A stretch of DNA of 64,000 nucleotides, taken from contig NZ_JBGFGN010000146.1 in NCBI RefSeq assembly GCF_041224595.1, forward strand, positions 39,061 to 103,060, in the 5' to 3' direction. The translations under genes were made by a program, and so were the position numbers. The notes under the pieces were generated by a model, which saw nothing but the letters and a program-made list of their open reading frames with translations, made no database searches and was not told the origin of the DNA. This DNA is from Donghicola sp041224595 (lineage in GTDB: Bacteria > Pseudomonadota > Alphaproteobacteria > Rhodobacterales > Rhodobacteraceae). Position 1 is the stretch's first letter. Each line of letters starts with the position of its first letter. Shown here one piece after another: positions 34,989-43,791 of this stretch.

Positions 34989-35804
34989 TTAGCGGCCTTT
35001 GACGAATTCTTTTGCAGCAGCAACGGTTTGTTCGATCCAAGGCTGCTCTTGTGCGCGTGCCTCTTCCAGACCGGCGCCAATTGGTAGCCAATGCTCTAAC
35101 AGGACGCTCATGTCTGCGGGGCAGTGGGTCAGCTGGTCCAGAATCCACGGGATCGGCGCGCGGCCCTGACCCAGCGGGGTGCCGTGGATGCGGAAACCAA
35201 CGCCATAGGGATCAGGTGTGATCTCATAATCCTTCAGATGCAGGTTGATCGTGTAGGGCGCGAGCATCTTGATGGTCTCTTCAGGCCATTCGTTCGCACA
35301 GATCGAGTTCGCAACGTCCAGACACACCCCCAGCGTCTCGTCATTGATGGTGTCGAGCAGTTCGACCATCCGCGGCGAGGGGTAGTTGAAGTGGTTCTCG
35401 ATCGCGATGCGCATGCCAGCATTGCGGGCCTTGTCCAGCAAGGGACGCAGCTGGTCCGCCAGATCGGACACAGACATGTGGCCATCGGCTTCGTCCAGCG
35501 CGACGCGCATGATCTTTGCGTGCAAACGCTGGCCGATGGTCAGGTAGCGCTCGACTTCATCTGCGTCGAAACACTGTGTGCCGAGCTCGAGCGCGATCCC
35601 TTTGGACTGCGCGACTTCGTACAGTTTATGATGGTCCGCTTCGGAGTATTTATCCAGCGGCATATTGTCGGCATATTGCACGACCTCGAGCCCCAGTGCC
35701 TCGGCACGATCCAAGAGATCGAATGCGTTCAGCGGCGCGGCAGGCTGTTGGTCCTTGATTCCGATAGACCAGCGATAGGCATAGCTGCCCAAACCCAATT
35801 TCAT
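34989..35804 (-). CDS. TIM-barrel sugar (phosphate) isomerase/epimerase
   Basis: A 271-residue xylose-isomerase-like TIM-barrel protein. Metal-binding positions typical of the superfamily are seen in IAIENHFNY (Glu), VCLDVANS (Asp), INLHLKD (His) and VLLEHW (Glu). It lies 14 bp upstream of the DhaK-DhaL kinase in the same operon, suggesting it isomerises the kinase's substrate or product, such as a tetrulose phosphate. The exact reaction is not deducible. Confidence 0.85.
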   Translation of the reverse strand: MKLGLGSYAYRWSIGIKDQQPAAPLNAFDLLDRAEALGLEVVQYADNMPLDKYSEADHHKLYEVAQSKGIALELGTQCFDADEVERYLTIGQRLHAKIMRVALDEADGHMSVSDLADQLRPLLDKARNAGMRIAIENHFNYPSPRMVELLDTINDETLGVCLDVANSICANEWPEETIKMLAPYTINLHLKDYEITPDPYGVGFRIHGTPLGQGRAPIPWILDQLTHCPADMSVLLEHWLPIGAGLEEARAQEQPWIEQTVAAAKEFVKGR

Positions 35805-35946
35805 TGGTACTCTCCTCCTCGTCGCACGGGAAAATGCCGCGCTTTCGTCGTCGCAGAGTGTTATCGTGTGGACGTAACGGGGGAAACGGGCCTTATTTTA
35901 AGAAATTCTAAAAGGTCTGTTAAGTTGGGGCGCGTTTGAGGCGGAA

Positions 35947-35979
35947 AGACGCCCTGCCATGGCGGTTGGCAGGACGTCT
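35947..35979. terminator. Imperfect 13-bp hairpin downstream of the Hint gene
   Basis: AGACGCCCTGCCA (35947-35959) pairs with TGGCAGGACGTCT (35967-35979) with one mismatch and a 7-base loop. The T-run is weak (TTTCC on the minus strand). Probably the end of the Hint/RTX transcript. Confidence 0.5.
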
Positions 35980-36015
35980 AACAGGCCTTGCGGCCGGTAA
36001 TCGCCGGGGGTGCGA

Positions 36016-37602
36016 TTACATAAGTAGGAGCGGCGCTTCGTGTGCTTTGACCGACTGACGCGCTAGGGCAGAGGCGCGCATTGCTTCGCCATCAAGCTTC
36101 TCCAGCTCCGGGAACAGTTCGAGGATTTCGTCCTGAGCGGCTTGCTCGAGCGTGTCCATGGCTTGCATCCCGGGGTGAAAACTTTCGCTCGGACAGCCTT
36201 CGGCAAAGACAATCTCGTGCTGGTCGAACAGCATATGGTGATAGCCGATCAGCCCGCCCCGCTGCTGGGTGATGCCGTTGTGGCCGACCAGAAATTTGGC
36301 TGGGACCAAGACTTCATGATCGCCAAGCATCAGTTCGGCCTCGGCGCTGCGCATCCACATGCGGTGGTTGGGCGACACCACAAGGTCGCGCTGATTGCCC
36401 AAGGCGCCAGCGGGAATGTGGATCGGAGCGTTCTTGCCTGTTGCTCGTACGGTACGGTTGCCAAGCCAGCGCACGGATTTGTATCCGTTGTCCATGGTCA
36501 GGATCTTGTCGCCGGGCAAAAGGTACTCGATAGGGATGGAACCGCGCTTGGTGGTGATCAATGTGCCTGCACCAAAACAGATAACGCCGGTGGTTTCAGC
36601 GGTCAGGTCAGCCGCCGCGACAGCCGCACCGTCAAGCTCGAGGCGCAGGTTGATGCCTGAAATGATGCCACTGTAATCTTGGCCATCAATTTGTCCGTCC
36701 AAAAACCCGTCGGCTTGGTCGGCCTTCAACATGCCGAGTTCGGTTGTGAACGTTCGCGCGCCGTTACCGGCTGCGGCGGAATTGACGTTTGAAAGTGTCG
36801 CTGCGTTGTAGAAGGCGGTGAGGTCGACAAAGTCGTTGTTGGTGTCATCACCATCCAGCGCATCGCCAGTGTCGTTGCCGAAGTCGGTGATCGTATCGTC
36901 GCCATCTCCGGCGGAGTAGACAAACGTGTCGTCCCCATCGCCGCCTGTCAGGGTGTCGTTGCCAGAGCCACCATCAATCGAGTCATTGCCCGTCCCGCCG
37001 TCGATAACGTCATTATCGTTGCCGCCGTCCACGACATCATCACCGCCGCCGGCGGTAATCGTGTCGTTGCCATCGTTGCCATTGATCGTGTCTGCATCGT
37101 TGGTGATGACGTCGCCATCGCCATCAATGTACCCGACGTCCATATCCTCGCCGGTATTGTCCCCGTTGACGATGCCGTCAGAGGGTGCCCCCAGCGTGAA
37201 ATCTGCATCGGCGCTCACATCAAGCGAGAAAGCCACAGAGTTGAGAAAGGAGGGCCCCTCAGGCGCATAGAAGTAAATTTTGCCGTCGATCTCTAAGATG
37301 GCTACATCCACGGGATCTACCAGCACCGTGGTGCCAATGATCGGCAGAGTGATTGCGAGAAGCGCCATTTGGCCGCCGCCCAAATATGTCACTGATTGTT
37401 CGACACCACCCTCAAACGTGAAGGTGTTCCCGGTATCGGATGATGTCAGAGTGCCGTCATCGTCTGAAATCGAGCCGGTAAGAGGGTCGTCAAACCCATT
37501 CAGCAAGGATGTGTTTGTGGAAACAATACCGCTTCCATCAAGACCGAGAGACGCTAAAGAACCAGAATACTCATACAAACCGTTCAGGAGATACTGTGCC
37601 AT
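36016..37602 (-). CDS. Secreted Hint-domain protein with RTX repeats
   Basis: A 528-residue, very acidic protein. The N-terminal ~150 residues are Gly/Ser/Thr rich with beta character. Residues ~155-245 carry short RTX/Asp-rich repeats (DTINGNDGNDTITAGGGDD and similar). From Cys342 (VICFGAGTLI) a Hint (hedgehog/intein) domain begins: TKRGSIPIEYLLPGDKILTMDNGYKSVRWLG, then SPNHRM (block B-like His) and a final ~60-residue helical tail. The C-terminal Asn/extein pattern of an intein is absent, so it is not a splicing intein but the Hint type common in roseobacters. Function is unknown; possibly autoproteolytic processing of a type I-secreted protein. Confidence 0.85.
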   Translation of the reverse strand: MAQYLLNGLYEYSGSLASLGLDGSGIVSTNTSLLNGFDDPLTGSISDDDGTLTSSDTGNTFTFEGGVEQSVTYLGGGQMALLAITLPIIGTTVLVDPVDVAILEIDGKIYFYAPEGPSFLNSVAFSLDVSADADFTLGAPSDGIVNGDNTGEDMDVGYIDGDGDVITNDADTINGNDGNDTITAGGGDDVVDGGNDNDVIDGGTGNDSIDGGSGNDTLTGGDGDDTFVYSAGDGDDTITDFGNDTGDALDGDDTNNDFVDLTAFYNAATLSNVNSAAAGNGARTFTTELGMLKADQADGFLDGQIDGQDYSGIISGINLRLELDGAAVAAADLTAETTGVICFGAGTLITTKRGSIPIEYLLPGDKILTMDNGYKSVRWLGNRTVRATGKNAPIHIPAGALGNQRDLVVSPNHRMWMRSAEAELMLGDHEVLVPAKFLVGHNGITQQRGGLIGYHHMLFDQHEIVFAEGCPSESFHPGMQAMDTLEQAAQDEILELFPELEKLDGEAMRASALARQSVKAHEAPLLLM

Positions 37603-38085
37603 AGTGACAGCCCGCTCTTTCGATTTGTTATGTAGTACTAACGGCTACTCCATCGCGATAGTTTCGATAGTTTTGCAGAAAAGTGGCATGGTAATTGGTC
37701 TGTGTATTTATTCGAAGGGATAGGTTGGAGGGGGAAGAGCGCGTATAGGTAGATCTCGAATCGCGCGAATTACCATATTATATTCAGCTTATTGTTGTTT
37801 GTTTTAGTGATTTAAAGAGATTTTTCGCTGGGTGCATCATTGCGTTTCTCGCATAGGTAGATGCTCAATTTCCGCATTTGAGCACCCATCGCAGGCCCAA
37901 CAAATACGCAATGCATCTGCGTGCCAAAACGATTTTGCGTCAGTGCAAAAATGCAGGCCACTCTTAACCCAGTGTTCTGTATCTCTCGATATCAAGGCTG
38001 ACACGATGGATGTCCATGCAACGGAAAACGGCGCGCATCGGGGATGCGCGCCGTTTGGATTGTTTCGGTGATTAGGCCGCTCGGC
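37603..38085. other. Intergenic region upstream of the Hint gene
   Basis: 483 bp without a convincing gene. Near the right end is the terminator of the phytase-like gene (38025-38056). The rest is AT-rich with short TTTTGCG/CGCAAT-like words and should include the Hint gene promoter next to 37602. Confidence 0.6.
38025..38056 (-). terminator. Terminator of the phytase-like gene
   Basis: AAACGGCGCGCAT (38026-38038) and ATGCGCGCCGTTT (38044-38056) form a perfect 13-bp stem with a CGGGG loop. On the minus strand the stem ends in TTTT, 30 bp past the stop at 38086. Confidence 0.85.
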
Positions 38086-40254
38086 TTAGTTCAGCGCTTT
38101 GACCGGACCGAGGTTCAGGAAGAACGTCTCGCCCGAGCTGTCATCCACGCCGTCATTGTCCGTAACGACCAGCATGTTGCCTTCGCCGTCAAAGGTCAGG
38201 CCCTCGACTTTATCAACCACATAGCCAGCAGGGGCCTGCAGATCGGGGATCAGATCGTGGACGATCTCTTTGGTGACAACGGGCAGTTCACCACCCAGCG
38301 GCGCGGGCTGCAGGTCAGCGACAGCAACACGGGTGACTTGCTTGATCTTGGCGTCGGCACCGATCTGGTTGTCACGCTCGATCAGGTAGACGGCGTCGCC
38401 ATGCAACGTGATTTCCGACAGACCAACCCAGCCGGTTTCAGCGGCTTCTTTGGGGTAGTGGACAGCGCCCCATTCCTCGGTCTCGAGGTTGTAGGAGACC
38501 AGTTTCGCCATGTTTTTGGGGTCGTCGTTCCATTCGCGCTGGACGGCCATCCACAGAGTGTCGCCAATCAGAGTCAGACCTTCGAAGCCAAAGCGCTTCT
38601 CGACTGCCATCAGTTCTGCGGGCAGGCCAATTTCGTCCTCGATCTCGCCTGCCGCGTTCACGTGATAAAGCGCGTGGGGAATGACGCGATCGGTGCGGCC
38701 TTCACTCGCAATCCAGAAGCCGCCATTACCGTCCGAAGTGATGCCTTCCATGTCCAGTTTCTGGGCAGGCTGGCCCGCGCGGGTCACGCGGATGGCTTTC
38801 TCGATTTTCGCGGGGGTTTGGGTCGCGTCGATCTGGAAGATGGTGGGCTGGTAGCCGTAGAAGCTGTCGTTGACCGCGTAAACCTTGCCGTCGGCGTAGG
38901 TCATGCCGGACAGCGCGCCCCAGCCGATCAGCTCGTCTGCACCAGCCGAGGTCAGGGTCGGGTAGGCCGCAGGGGCGTCTTGGTATTCAAAGATGGTCAC
39001 GTGGGCGCGGGCCCCCCCGTCCTCGATCAGGTCCGCCTCGTTCGCGGTGGCCAAGATGCCCCGCTCGGGGATCGCGACCGCACCTTCGGGGCTGATGCCC
39101 GAGGGCAGCATTTGCTTCAGCACAGGGTTCGCAGGATCGGTAACGTCATAAACCGCAGCCAGCGACGCACGCTCGATCAGGACAAAGGCATAGGTGGTGT
39201 CGCCAAAGGTTGCGACTTCCATGCCCTCGGGCTCTGCGCCTTTGGAGTCAGAGCGTTTGTCAGGGTAGTGGCCGGTATGGATCACGGCGTGCTCCATGGT
39301 GTTGCCGCTTTCCCAGACGACGGTGCCGTCCTTGTGGAATACGGTCACACCGCGCGCGCCGCCGTCCATGTCGCCTTCGTTCGCGATGATAAAGTGGTCA
39401 TCGTCGATCCAACCCAGGCCATCGGGCTCGCGCAGGCGGCCCATCTGCTCTTCGGTGAAGATCAGCGCGCCGCGCTCGTCGGTGGCGTCGATTTCGGTCA
39501 GGTCAACTGCGCCTGCCGAGAAGCTGTTCACGACAGAGCCGTCCGCACCAATGATGACGATAGCGTTGTTTTCTTGCAGGGTCACTGCGATTTCACCCAG
39601 ACCGTTCACGTCCGCGAATTCGGGCTCGGGGTCGTTGGGTGCAATCTCGGTCAGGCCGGTGACGTCAATCTTTTGTAGGCCATCACAAACAGCCGCGTTG
39701 TTTTCCAGCGGCAGCTTGACCATGAAGCCCGCGGGTTCCTGACCAACACGGCCGTCACCCAGATCTTCGTCGCGTTCGTTTTCGATGGCGAGAGTCACAA
39801 AGGAGTTGTCCGCCGATTTTGCGATCGAGTCAGGCTGGCCCCCCAGATCACATTCCGAAATGATCTCGCCCGAGGCGACATCCATTGTCACCAGTTTGCC
39901 CGAGGGCTGTGTGTAGCTTTCGGAGGTGTTCACGCCGATCAGCGCAGTTTGTCCTGCAACGACGACCGAGGTCGGCTCGCCGGTCATGTCCACGTTGCCA
40001 AGGGGCTTGGGCGCTTTGGGGTCGGTGATGTCGATACGGCCTACAACGCCCAAGGGGCTGTCGGTGTAGACCAGAGTCATGCCGTCCTCGGTTGCCGAAA
40101 TGATCTCGGCCGAGGTTTCGCGGGCTTTGTCTTCGCCTTCGGCCATGTTCAGCGGCGTGGCAAAGCTTGCGATGCGGTTGAAGTTCATTTCTGCAGCAGC
40201 TTCATGCGCGAAGAGCGCAATCGCAGCGGTCAGACAGACGCGTGTGCGGTTCAT
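38086..40254 (-). CDS. Secreted esterase-like activity of phytase family protein (beta-propeller)
   Basis: About 722 residues starting at MNRTRVCLTAAIALFAHEAA, a Sec signal cleaved near AAAE; an upstream ATG (40293) is unlikely. The N-terminal half has propeller-like repeats (VGRIDITDPKAPKPLGNVD, GVNTSESYTQ) ending in a region similar to choice-of-anchor/alkaline-phosphatase-like proteins (NEGDMDGGARG, KGAEPEGMEVA). The C-terminal half (~445-715) is a phytase-like esterase domain: LDMEGITSDGNGGFWIASEG, FGFEGLTLIGDTLW, DKVEGLTFDGEGNMLVVTDNDG. Periplasmic phosphoester hydrolysis is likely but unproven. A weak Pho-box-like repeat lies upstream (40327-40344). Confidence 0.82.
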   Translation of the reverse strand: MNRTRVCLTAAIALFAHEAAAEMNFNRIASFATPLNMAEGEDKARETSAEIISATEDGMTLVYTDSPLGVVGRIDITDPKAPKPLGNVDMTGEPTSVVVAGQTALIGVNTSESYTQPSGKLVTMDVASGEIISECDLGGQPDSIAKSADNSFVTLAIENERDEDLGDGRVGQEPAGFMVKLPLENNAAVCDGLQKIDVTGLTEIAPNDPEPEFADVNGLGEIAVTLQENNAIVIIGADGSVVNSFSAGAVDLTEIDATDERGALIFTEEQMGRLREPDGLGWIDDDHFIIANEGDMDGGARGVTVFHKDGTVVWESGNTMEHAVIHTGHYPDKRSDSKGAEPEGMEVATFGDTTYAFVLIERASLAAVYDVTDPANPVLKQMLPSGISPEGAVAIPERGILATANEADLIEDGGARAHVTIFEYQDAPAAYPTLTSAGADELIGWGALSGMTYADGKVYAVNDSFYGYQPTIFQIDATQTPAKIEKAIRVTRAGQPAQKLDMEGITSDGNGGFWIASEGRTDRVIPHALYHVNAAGEIEDEIGLPAELMAVEKRFGFEGLTLIGDTLWMAVQREWNDDPKNMAKLVSYNLETEEWGAVHYPKEAAETGWVGLSEITLHGDAVYLIERDNQIGADAKIKQVTRVAVADLQPAPLGGELPVVTKEIVHDLIPDLQAPAGYVVDKVEGLTFDGEGNMLVVTDNDGVDDSSGETFFLNLGPVKALN

Positions 40255-40326
40255 AGGACTATCCCCGTTTGGACTTGTAATCGCAAAGTCCATGAAGGTC
40301 GGGGGTATCGTCAGAATTAAGGATTT

Positions 40327-40344
40327 GTGAAGAATATGTGACGA
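40327..40344 (-). promoter_or_regulatory. Weak Pho-box-like direct repeat
   Basis: On the minus strand the sequence reads TCGTCAC-ATAT-TCTTCAC, two 7-mers spaced 11 bp like the Pho box CTGTCAT-N4-CTGTCAT, matching 5/7 and 4/7 of CTGTCAC. It lies 73 bp upstream of the phytase-like start. Confidence 0.3.
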
Positions 40345-40362
40345 TCTTGGCGTGCCGTGTTT

Positions 40363-41355
40363 TTACTGGCGCGCGTCGTCAATGTCTCTGCTCAGAAGTG
40401 TGCTTTCTTCTTCTTTGATCGTACAGCCGAGGCCGCGCAACATGTCAGCGGTTTTAGCATCATGAGCGCTGCCCTCTTTGCGCATCCAGTCCGAGAAAAG
40501 CCTGACAATTCGGCGGTTTGTGTGTCGCGACGGGCAGACCAGCCAATAGGTCGGCACCTTGATCACCTCAAACGCGCGGGACAGGGGGAGCAGATCGCCG
40601 CGCTCCAGTTCTTTGCTGGCCAGCGTTGCGCTTTCCAGCACAACGCCCGCACCATCTGCGGCGACTTGAATGGCCATGGTCGAACGATCAAAGCGCAAGG
40701 GATAGACCATGCGGCCCCCCATCGCCCCATGCCGCGCCAGCCAGAAATCCCAGCGAAAATGGGTTTTGACCGAGTCGATCAGACGCGCCTTCAGCAGCTG
40801 GCCGATGGGATCGCCCGACTGCTCTTTGAGTTCCTCGAGATAAGAGGGCGAGCACATGGGTAGAACGAAATCATGAACCACCGCCTCTTGGTGCAGACCC
40901 GACCAGTCGCCAGCGCCGTAGCGCAGGTCAAGATCGACAATCTCGGTTTCGAAGTCCGAAAAGTCTGGCGCTCCGTCTACGCGCAAATCCCAACCGGGGT
41001 TGGCATCCAGAAACCCCTTGAGCCTTGGGGCCAGCCAGCGCACGCCGAAACTGGGGCTGACGCGCATGATGAAATGGCGGTTTTCCCGCTGGCGGACGAT
41101 GGCGCTGCGCACGTCGCGCATCATGCGAAAGGCCTGCGTGGTTGTCTGGAACAGGCGCTCGCCGTCCAGTGTCAGGATCAGCCGGCGCTTTTCACGGCGG
41201 AACAGTCGCACGCCGAACTGTTGTTCCAACTGCCGGATCTGCTGACTGACCGCTGATGCTGAAACGCCAAGCTCTTCGGCAGCCTTCGACACCCCGCCCA
41301 AGCGGGCGACGGCTTCAAAATAGTTCATGGCATTGAGGTTTAGATCATGACCCAT
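40363..41355 (-). CDS. LysR-family transcriptional regulator (GcvA-like)
   Basis: A 330-residue LysR protein. Residues ~9-65 are the HTH (NYFEAVARLGGVSKAAEELGVSASAVSQQIRQLE), and the remainder is a periplasmic-binding-like effector domain. The pattern SPSFGVRWLAPRLKGF is typical of the GcvA/AmpR-type branch. It is on the same strand as the flanking genes, 53 bp downstream of the GT2 gene and 108 bp upstream of the phytase-like gene, so it might regulate either, but its target and effector are unknown. Confidence 0.92.
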   Translation of the reverse strand: MGHDLNLNAMNYFEAVARLGGVSKAAEELGVSASAVSQQIRQLEQQFGVRLFRREKRRLILTLDGERLFQTTTQAFRMMRDVRSAIVRQRENRHFIMRVSPSFGVRWLAPRLKGFLDANPGWDLRVDGAPDFSDFETEIVDLDLRYGAGDWSGLHQEAVVHDFVLPMCSPSYLEELKEQSGDPIGQLLKARLIDSVKTHFRWDFWLARHGAMGGRMVYPLRFDRSTMAIQVAADGAGVVLESATLASKELERGDLLPLSRAFEVIKVPTYWLVCPSRHTNRRIVRLFSDWMRKEGSAHDAKTADMLRGLGCTIKEEESTLLSRDIDDARQ

Positions 41356-41408
41356 AGCGCCCTCCGGATGGGCGGCTTATGGCATGGATCGTTGGGCGAT
41401 GGCAGACC

Positions 41409-42101
41409 CTATTGCGGGACGCGCATCCCCCGCAGGGCGAGAATCTGGCGCAAGGCCGTCGCAGGCGAGACGGTGCGGAACATATCCGATAGCATCCGCA
41501 CATCGGCCAGAATGCCGGCCCATAACCCGTATTTCTGGGCCTTTAGAGGGCTTTCGACCGAGGGCCAGTGGACGACTGTGACGGTCATCCCTTCGGCGAT
41601 CCAGAGGCGGTTCAAGAAGACTTCCAGCCCGAAGCTGCGCAGGTTAGCAATCCGGTCCGTATGATCCGCCAGTAGAGCACGGGGCATGATCCGCTCGCCG
41701 GAAATGTAGTCCAGCCCGATCCAATGCCACAGGCGCGGTGCGTTGCGACGCAAGGACAGAGCGACATCGGACTCCCCTTCTAGTACGGGCGCGATCAGGT
41801 CGCTTAGGTCCGTTTGGCTGACCCCCACCAGATCACTGTCCAGAAACAAGAGGTGGCGACCTGTGGCCGCTTTGATCCCCGTGGCGATCGCACGTGACTT
41901 GCCTCCGTTACGGGGTTGCCGGATCAGTTGGAACACAGGATGGCCCGCAGCTGTGGCTTCGGCAATCTCTGGGGTTCCATCAGCAGACCCGTCATCGACC
42001 ACGATCACCTCTGTGATATCCGGATGAGTTAGAGCCACGCGCAGGACATGGGCGATCCGATCGGCTTCGTTATAGGCGGGGATGATGCAGGAAATGCTCA
42101 T
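41409..42101 (-). CDS. GT2-family glycosyltransferase
   Basis: A 230-residue GT-A fold enzyme: SCIIPAYNEADRI, VVDDGSADGT (nucleotide sugar), GKSRAIATGI and the DxD motif FLDSDL. There is no transmembrane anchor. It is the last gene of a four-gene operon (PlcP-like phosphoesterase, GT21-like, DedA-like, GT2), overlapping the DedA-like gene by 4 bp. The context suggests transfer of sugar to a lipid or polyprenol; dolichol-phosphate-mannose-synthase-like proteins are relatives. Confidence 0.88.
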   Translation of the reverse strand: MSISCIIPAYNEADRIAHVLRVALTHPDITEVIVVDDGSADGTPEIAEATAAGHPVFQLIRQPRNGGKSRAIATGIKAATGRHLLFLDSDLVGVSQTDLSDLIAPVLEGESDVALSLRRNAPRLWHWIGLDYISGERIMPRALLADHTDRIANLRSFGLEVFLNRLWIAEGMTVTVVHWPSVESPLKAQKYGLWAGILADVRMLSDMFRTVSPATALRQILALRGMRVPQ

Positions 42102-42670
42102 TTACAGACCCTTAGGCGGAGCATCCAAGCGGCGGCGCCGATGGCCAGAATGGCCAGAATGGCAAGCGAGGCATTGGACAGCCAGAAATAGATCAGGTGG
42201 TATGTATGACCGATCAGGTACCCCAAAGCGACAAAGGCCAAGGTTTTGGGGATCGTCGCTAGGGTATTTAAAAAGATGAATGATCCAAAGGGCATCCGCG
42301 CCAATCCAGCCGCCACCAAGACGGCTGCACCGGCGGCGTGCGTGAGCTTGCCAAAGGCCAGGATCCGCCCGCCCTGGTGGTCAAACCTGCGGGACATCAG
42401 GCGCACGCGCCCTTCGCGCAGGCCCACGCGGCGCAGCCAATGGGGCGGCAAGCGGTGCAGGCCCCAGCGACCAAGCGCATACAGTACTGCATCACCCACC
42501 AGATCGGACAGAATGAGCACGAGGATCAATTGGGGCAGGTCGAAGAGGCCACGCTGCGCAAACCAAGAGGCAATCACTGTCACAATCGGCCCTTCGAGCA
42601 CCGCGATCGGCGCAACCACCCACAGACCATGGGTTGAGATCAGGGTTTGGATTGTGGGCAGGTCGATCAT
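42098..42670 (-). CDS. DedA/VTT-family membrane protein
   Basis: About 190 residues from MIDLPTIQTLISTHG (42670), whose ATG overlaps the stop of the preceding glycosyltransferase gene. DedA proteins are implicated in lipid flipping and membrane homeostasis. Typical features are the re-entrant N-terminal segment (VVAPIAVLEGPIVTVIASWFA), LVGDAVLYALGRWG, and HAAGAAVLVAAGLARMPFGSF, followed by C-terminal helices. Its place inside a lipid-modifying operon suggests lipid transport. Confidence 0.85.
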   Translation of the reverse strand: MIDLPTIQTLISTHGLWVVAPIAVLEGPIVTVIASWFAQRGLFDLPQLILVLILSDLVGDAVLYALGRWGLHRLPPHWLRRVGLREGRVRLMSRRFDHQGGRILAFGKLTHAAGAAVLVAAGLARMPFGSFIFLNTLATIPKTLAFVALGYLIGHTYHLIYFWLSNASLAILAILAIGAAAWMLRLRVCK

Positions 42671-43791
42671 GCGCGGCTCGGTTTTGCGGGATGGCTGACG
42701 GTGTTGCCACGCCAGACAAGGCCTTTTTGAGTCCAAGTGACGGCCCAGATGACGGGGATCAGTGCGTCACGCAAGACAAATGCGGCGACATCACGCAGGC
42801 TTGCGGGCCAACCGGCGATCCGCGCAAGCGCCCATTCGGAGCCGTACCACAGCGCAAGATAGGCAAAGGCTGTCCATCCGGGCAATGCTCCAGCTGCGAT
42901 AAAGCCTAGGCAGATCAGCAAGGGAAGCACCGGCCCTTGGACCATTTCCAGCAGGAACAGGTGCAGAAAGCCTTGGCGGCGGATCAGCGACCAGCGCAAC
43001 TGCCGCGCCCAAACCTGAGCGAAACTTTTTTTACCGATGGGTTGATAGAACAACTGCTTGGTAAGCCGTACCGTTTTGTCTTGCCCGCGGATGAGTTTCG
43101 TCATTGCGACGTCTTCAGCCAGATCGCGGCCCAACGCTTGTAGACCGCCCCCTGCATCAATAATGGACCGCTTGCCATAAAGGGTCTTGCCTTGGGCATA
43201 TCCCAGACCGACCGCGTCCGCGGCCAGTTGCCAGCGCCCCTGATGCGTGTTCAAAAACGCGCATTCCACAGCGGACCACAGATCGTCGGCACGGTTTCCG
43301 GCAGCGGGTGATGTGATCAGCCCGACTCTATCGTCATCCCAGCAGGCCACCAACTGACGCAGATAATCGCGGGGCAGCATCAAGTTGCTGTCTGCCATCA
43401 CGATGTGATCCGTTTCGGCGGCTATGTAGCCTTTGTGCATGTTGTTGATCTTGGGGTTGCCGGTCAGGGGTGTCTCGCCGACCATCAAACGCGCAGGCAC
43501 TTGCGGATTTTCTGCAATCAGGCGCCGGACCAGAGCGCAAGCGGGATCGTTCTCTTGTGCGGCGCAAAAGATGATCCGGTAGTCCGGATAATCCAGATGA
43601 AAAGAGCTGCGCAGGGTGTCTTCGTCAAAGGCATCCAGACCGCAGACAGGACGTAACAAGGTCAGCGCGGGCAATTCATCCGAGGAAGCGGGTAGTTTAG
43701 GCGCACTTAGGTAGCGCAGGCCCGACAACACCACGGTTGCAAGGTGCAGCGCCATCGCCGCCCCCAGAAGGATCATAAAAAAGAGGGTCAT
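42667..43791 (-). CDS. Ceramide glucosyltransferase-like (GT21) lipid glycosyltransferase
   Basis: A 374-residue membrane glycosyltransferase similar to HpnI/ceramide glucosyltransferases. It has an N-terminal membrane helix (about 3-25), VCGLDAFDEDTL, GNPKINNMHKGY, the first Asp motif VMADSN, GGLQALGRDLAEDVAM, and the (Q/R)xxRW-type motif VWARQLRWS, then C-terminal membrane segments (~270-345). The acceptor is probably diacylglycerol or a related lipid, given the PlcP-like gene 5' to it (4-bp overlap), which would supply diacylglycerol. Confidence 0.86.
   Translation of the reverse strand: MTLFFMILLGAAMALHLATVVLSGLRYLSAPKLPASSDELPALTLLRPVCGLDAFDEDTLRSSFHLDYPDYRIIFCAAQENDPACALVRRLIAENPQVPARLMVGETPLTGNPKINNMHKGYIAAETDHIVMADSNLMLPRDYLRQLVACWDDDRVGLITSPAAGNRADDLWSAVECAFLNTHQGRWQLAADAVGLGYAQGKTLYGKRSIIDAGGGLQALGRDLAEDVAMTKLIRGQDKTVRLTKQLFYQPIGKKSFAQVWARQLRWSLIRRQGFLHLFLLEMVQGPVLPLLICLGFIAAGALPGWTAFAYLALWYGSEWALARIAGWPASLRDVAAFVLRDALIPVIWAVTWTQKGLVWRGNTVSHPAKPSRA

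Noticed and set aside
33220..35148. Longer start for the DhaK-DhaL protein
   Set aside because: The extra 58 residues are Arg/Cys-rich and overlap the upstream isomerase gene; the ATG at 34974 has a good ribosome-binding site.
38044..39678. Long open frame on the plus strand (over 500 codons)
   Set aside because: It is antisense to the phytase-like gene, whose minus-strand frame has a signal peptide and clear domain motifs; the plus-strand translation has no recognisable motif.
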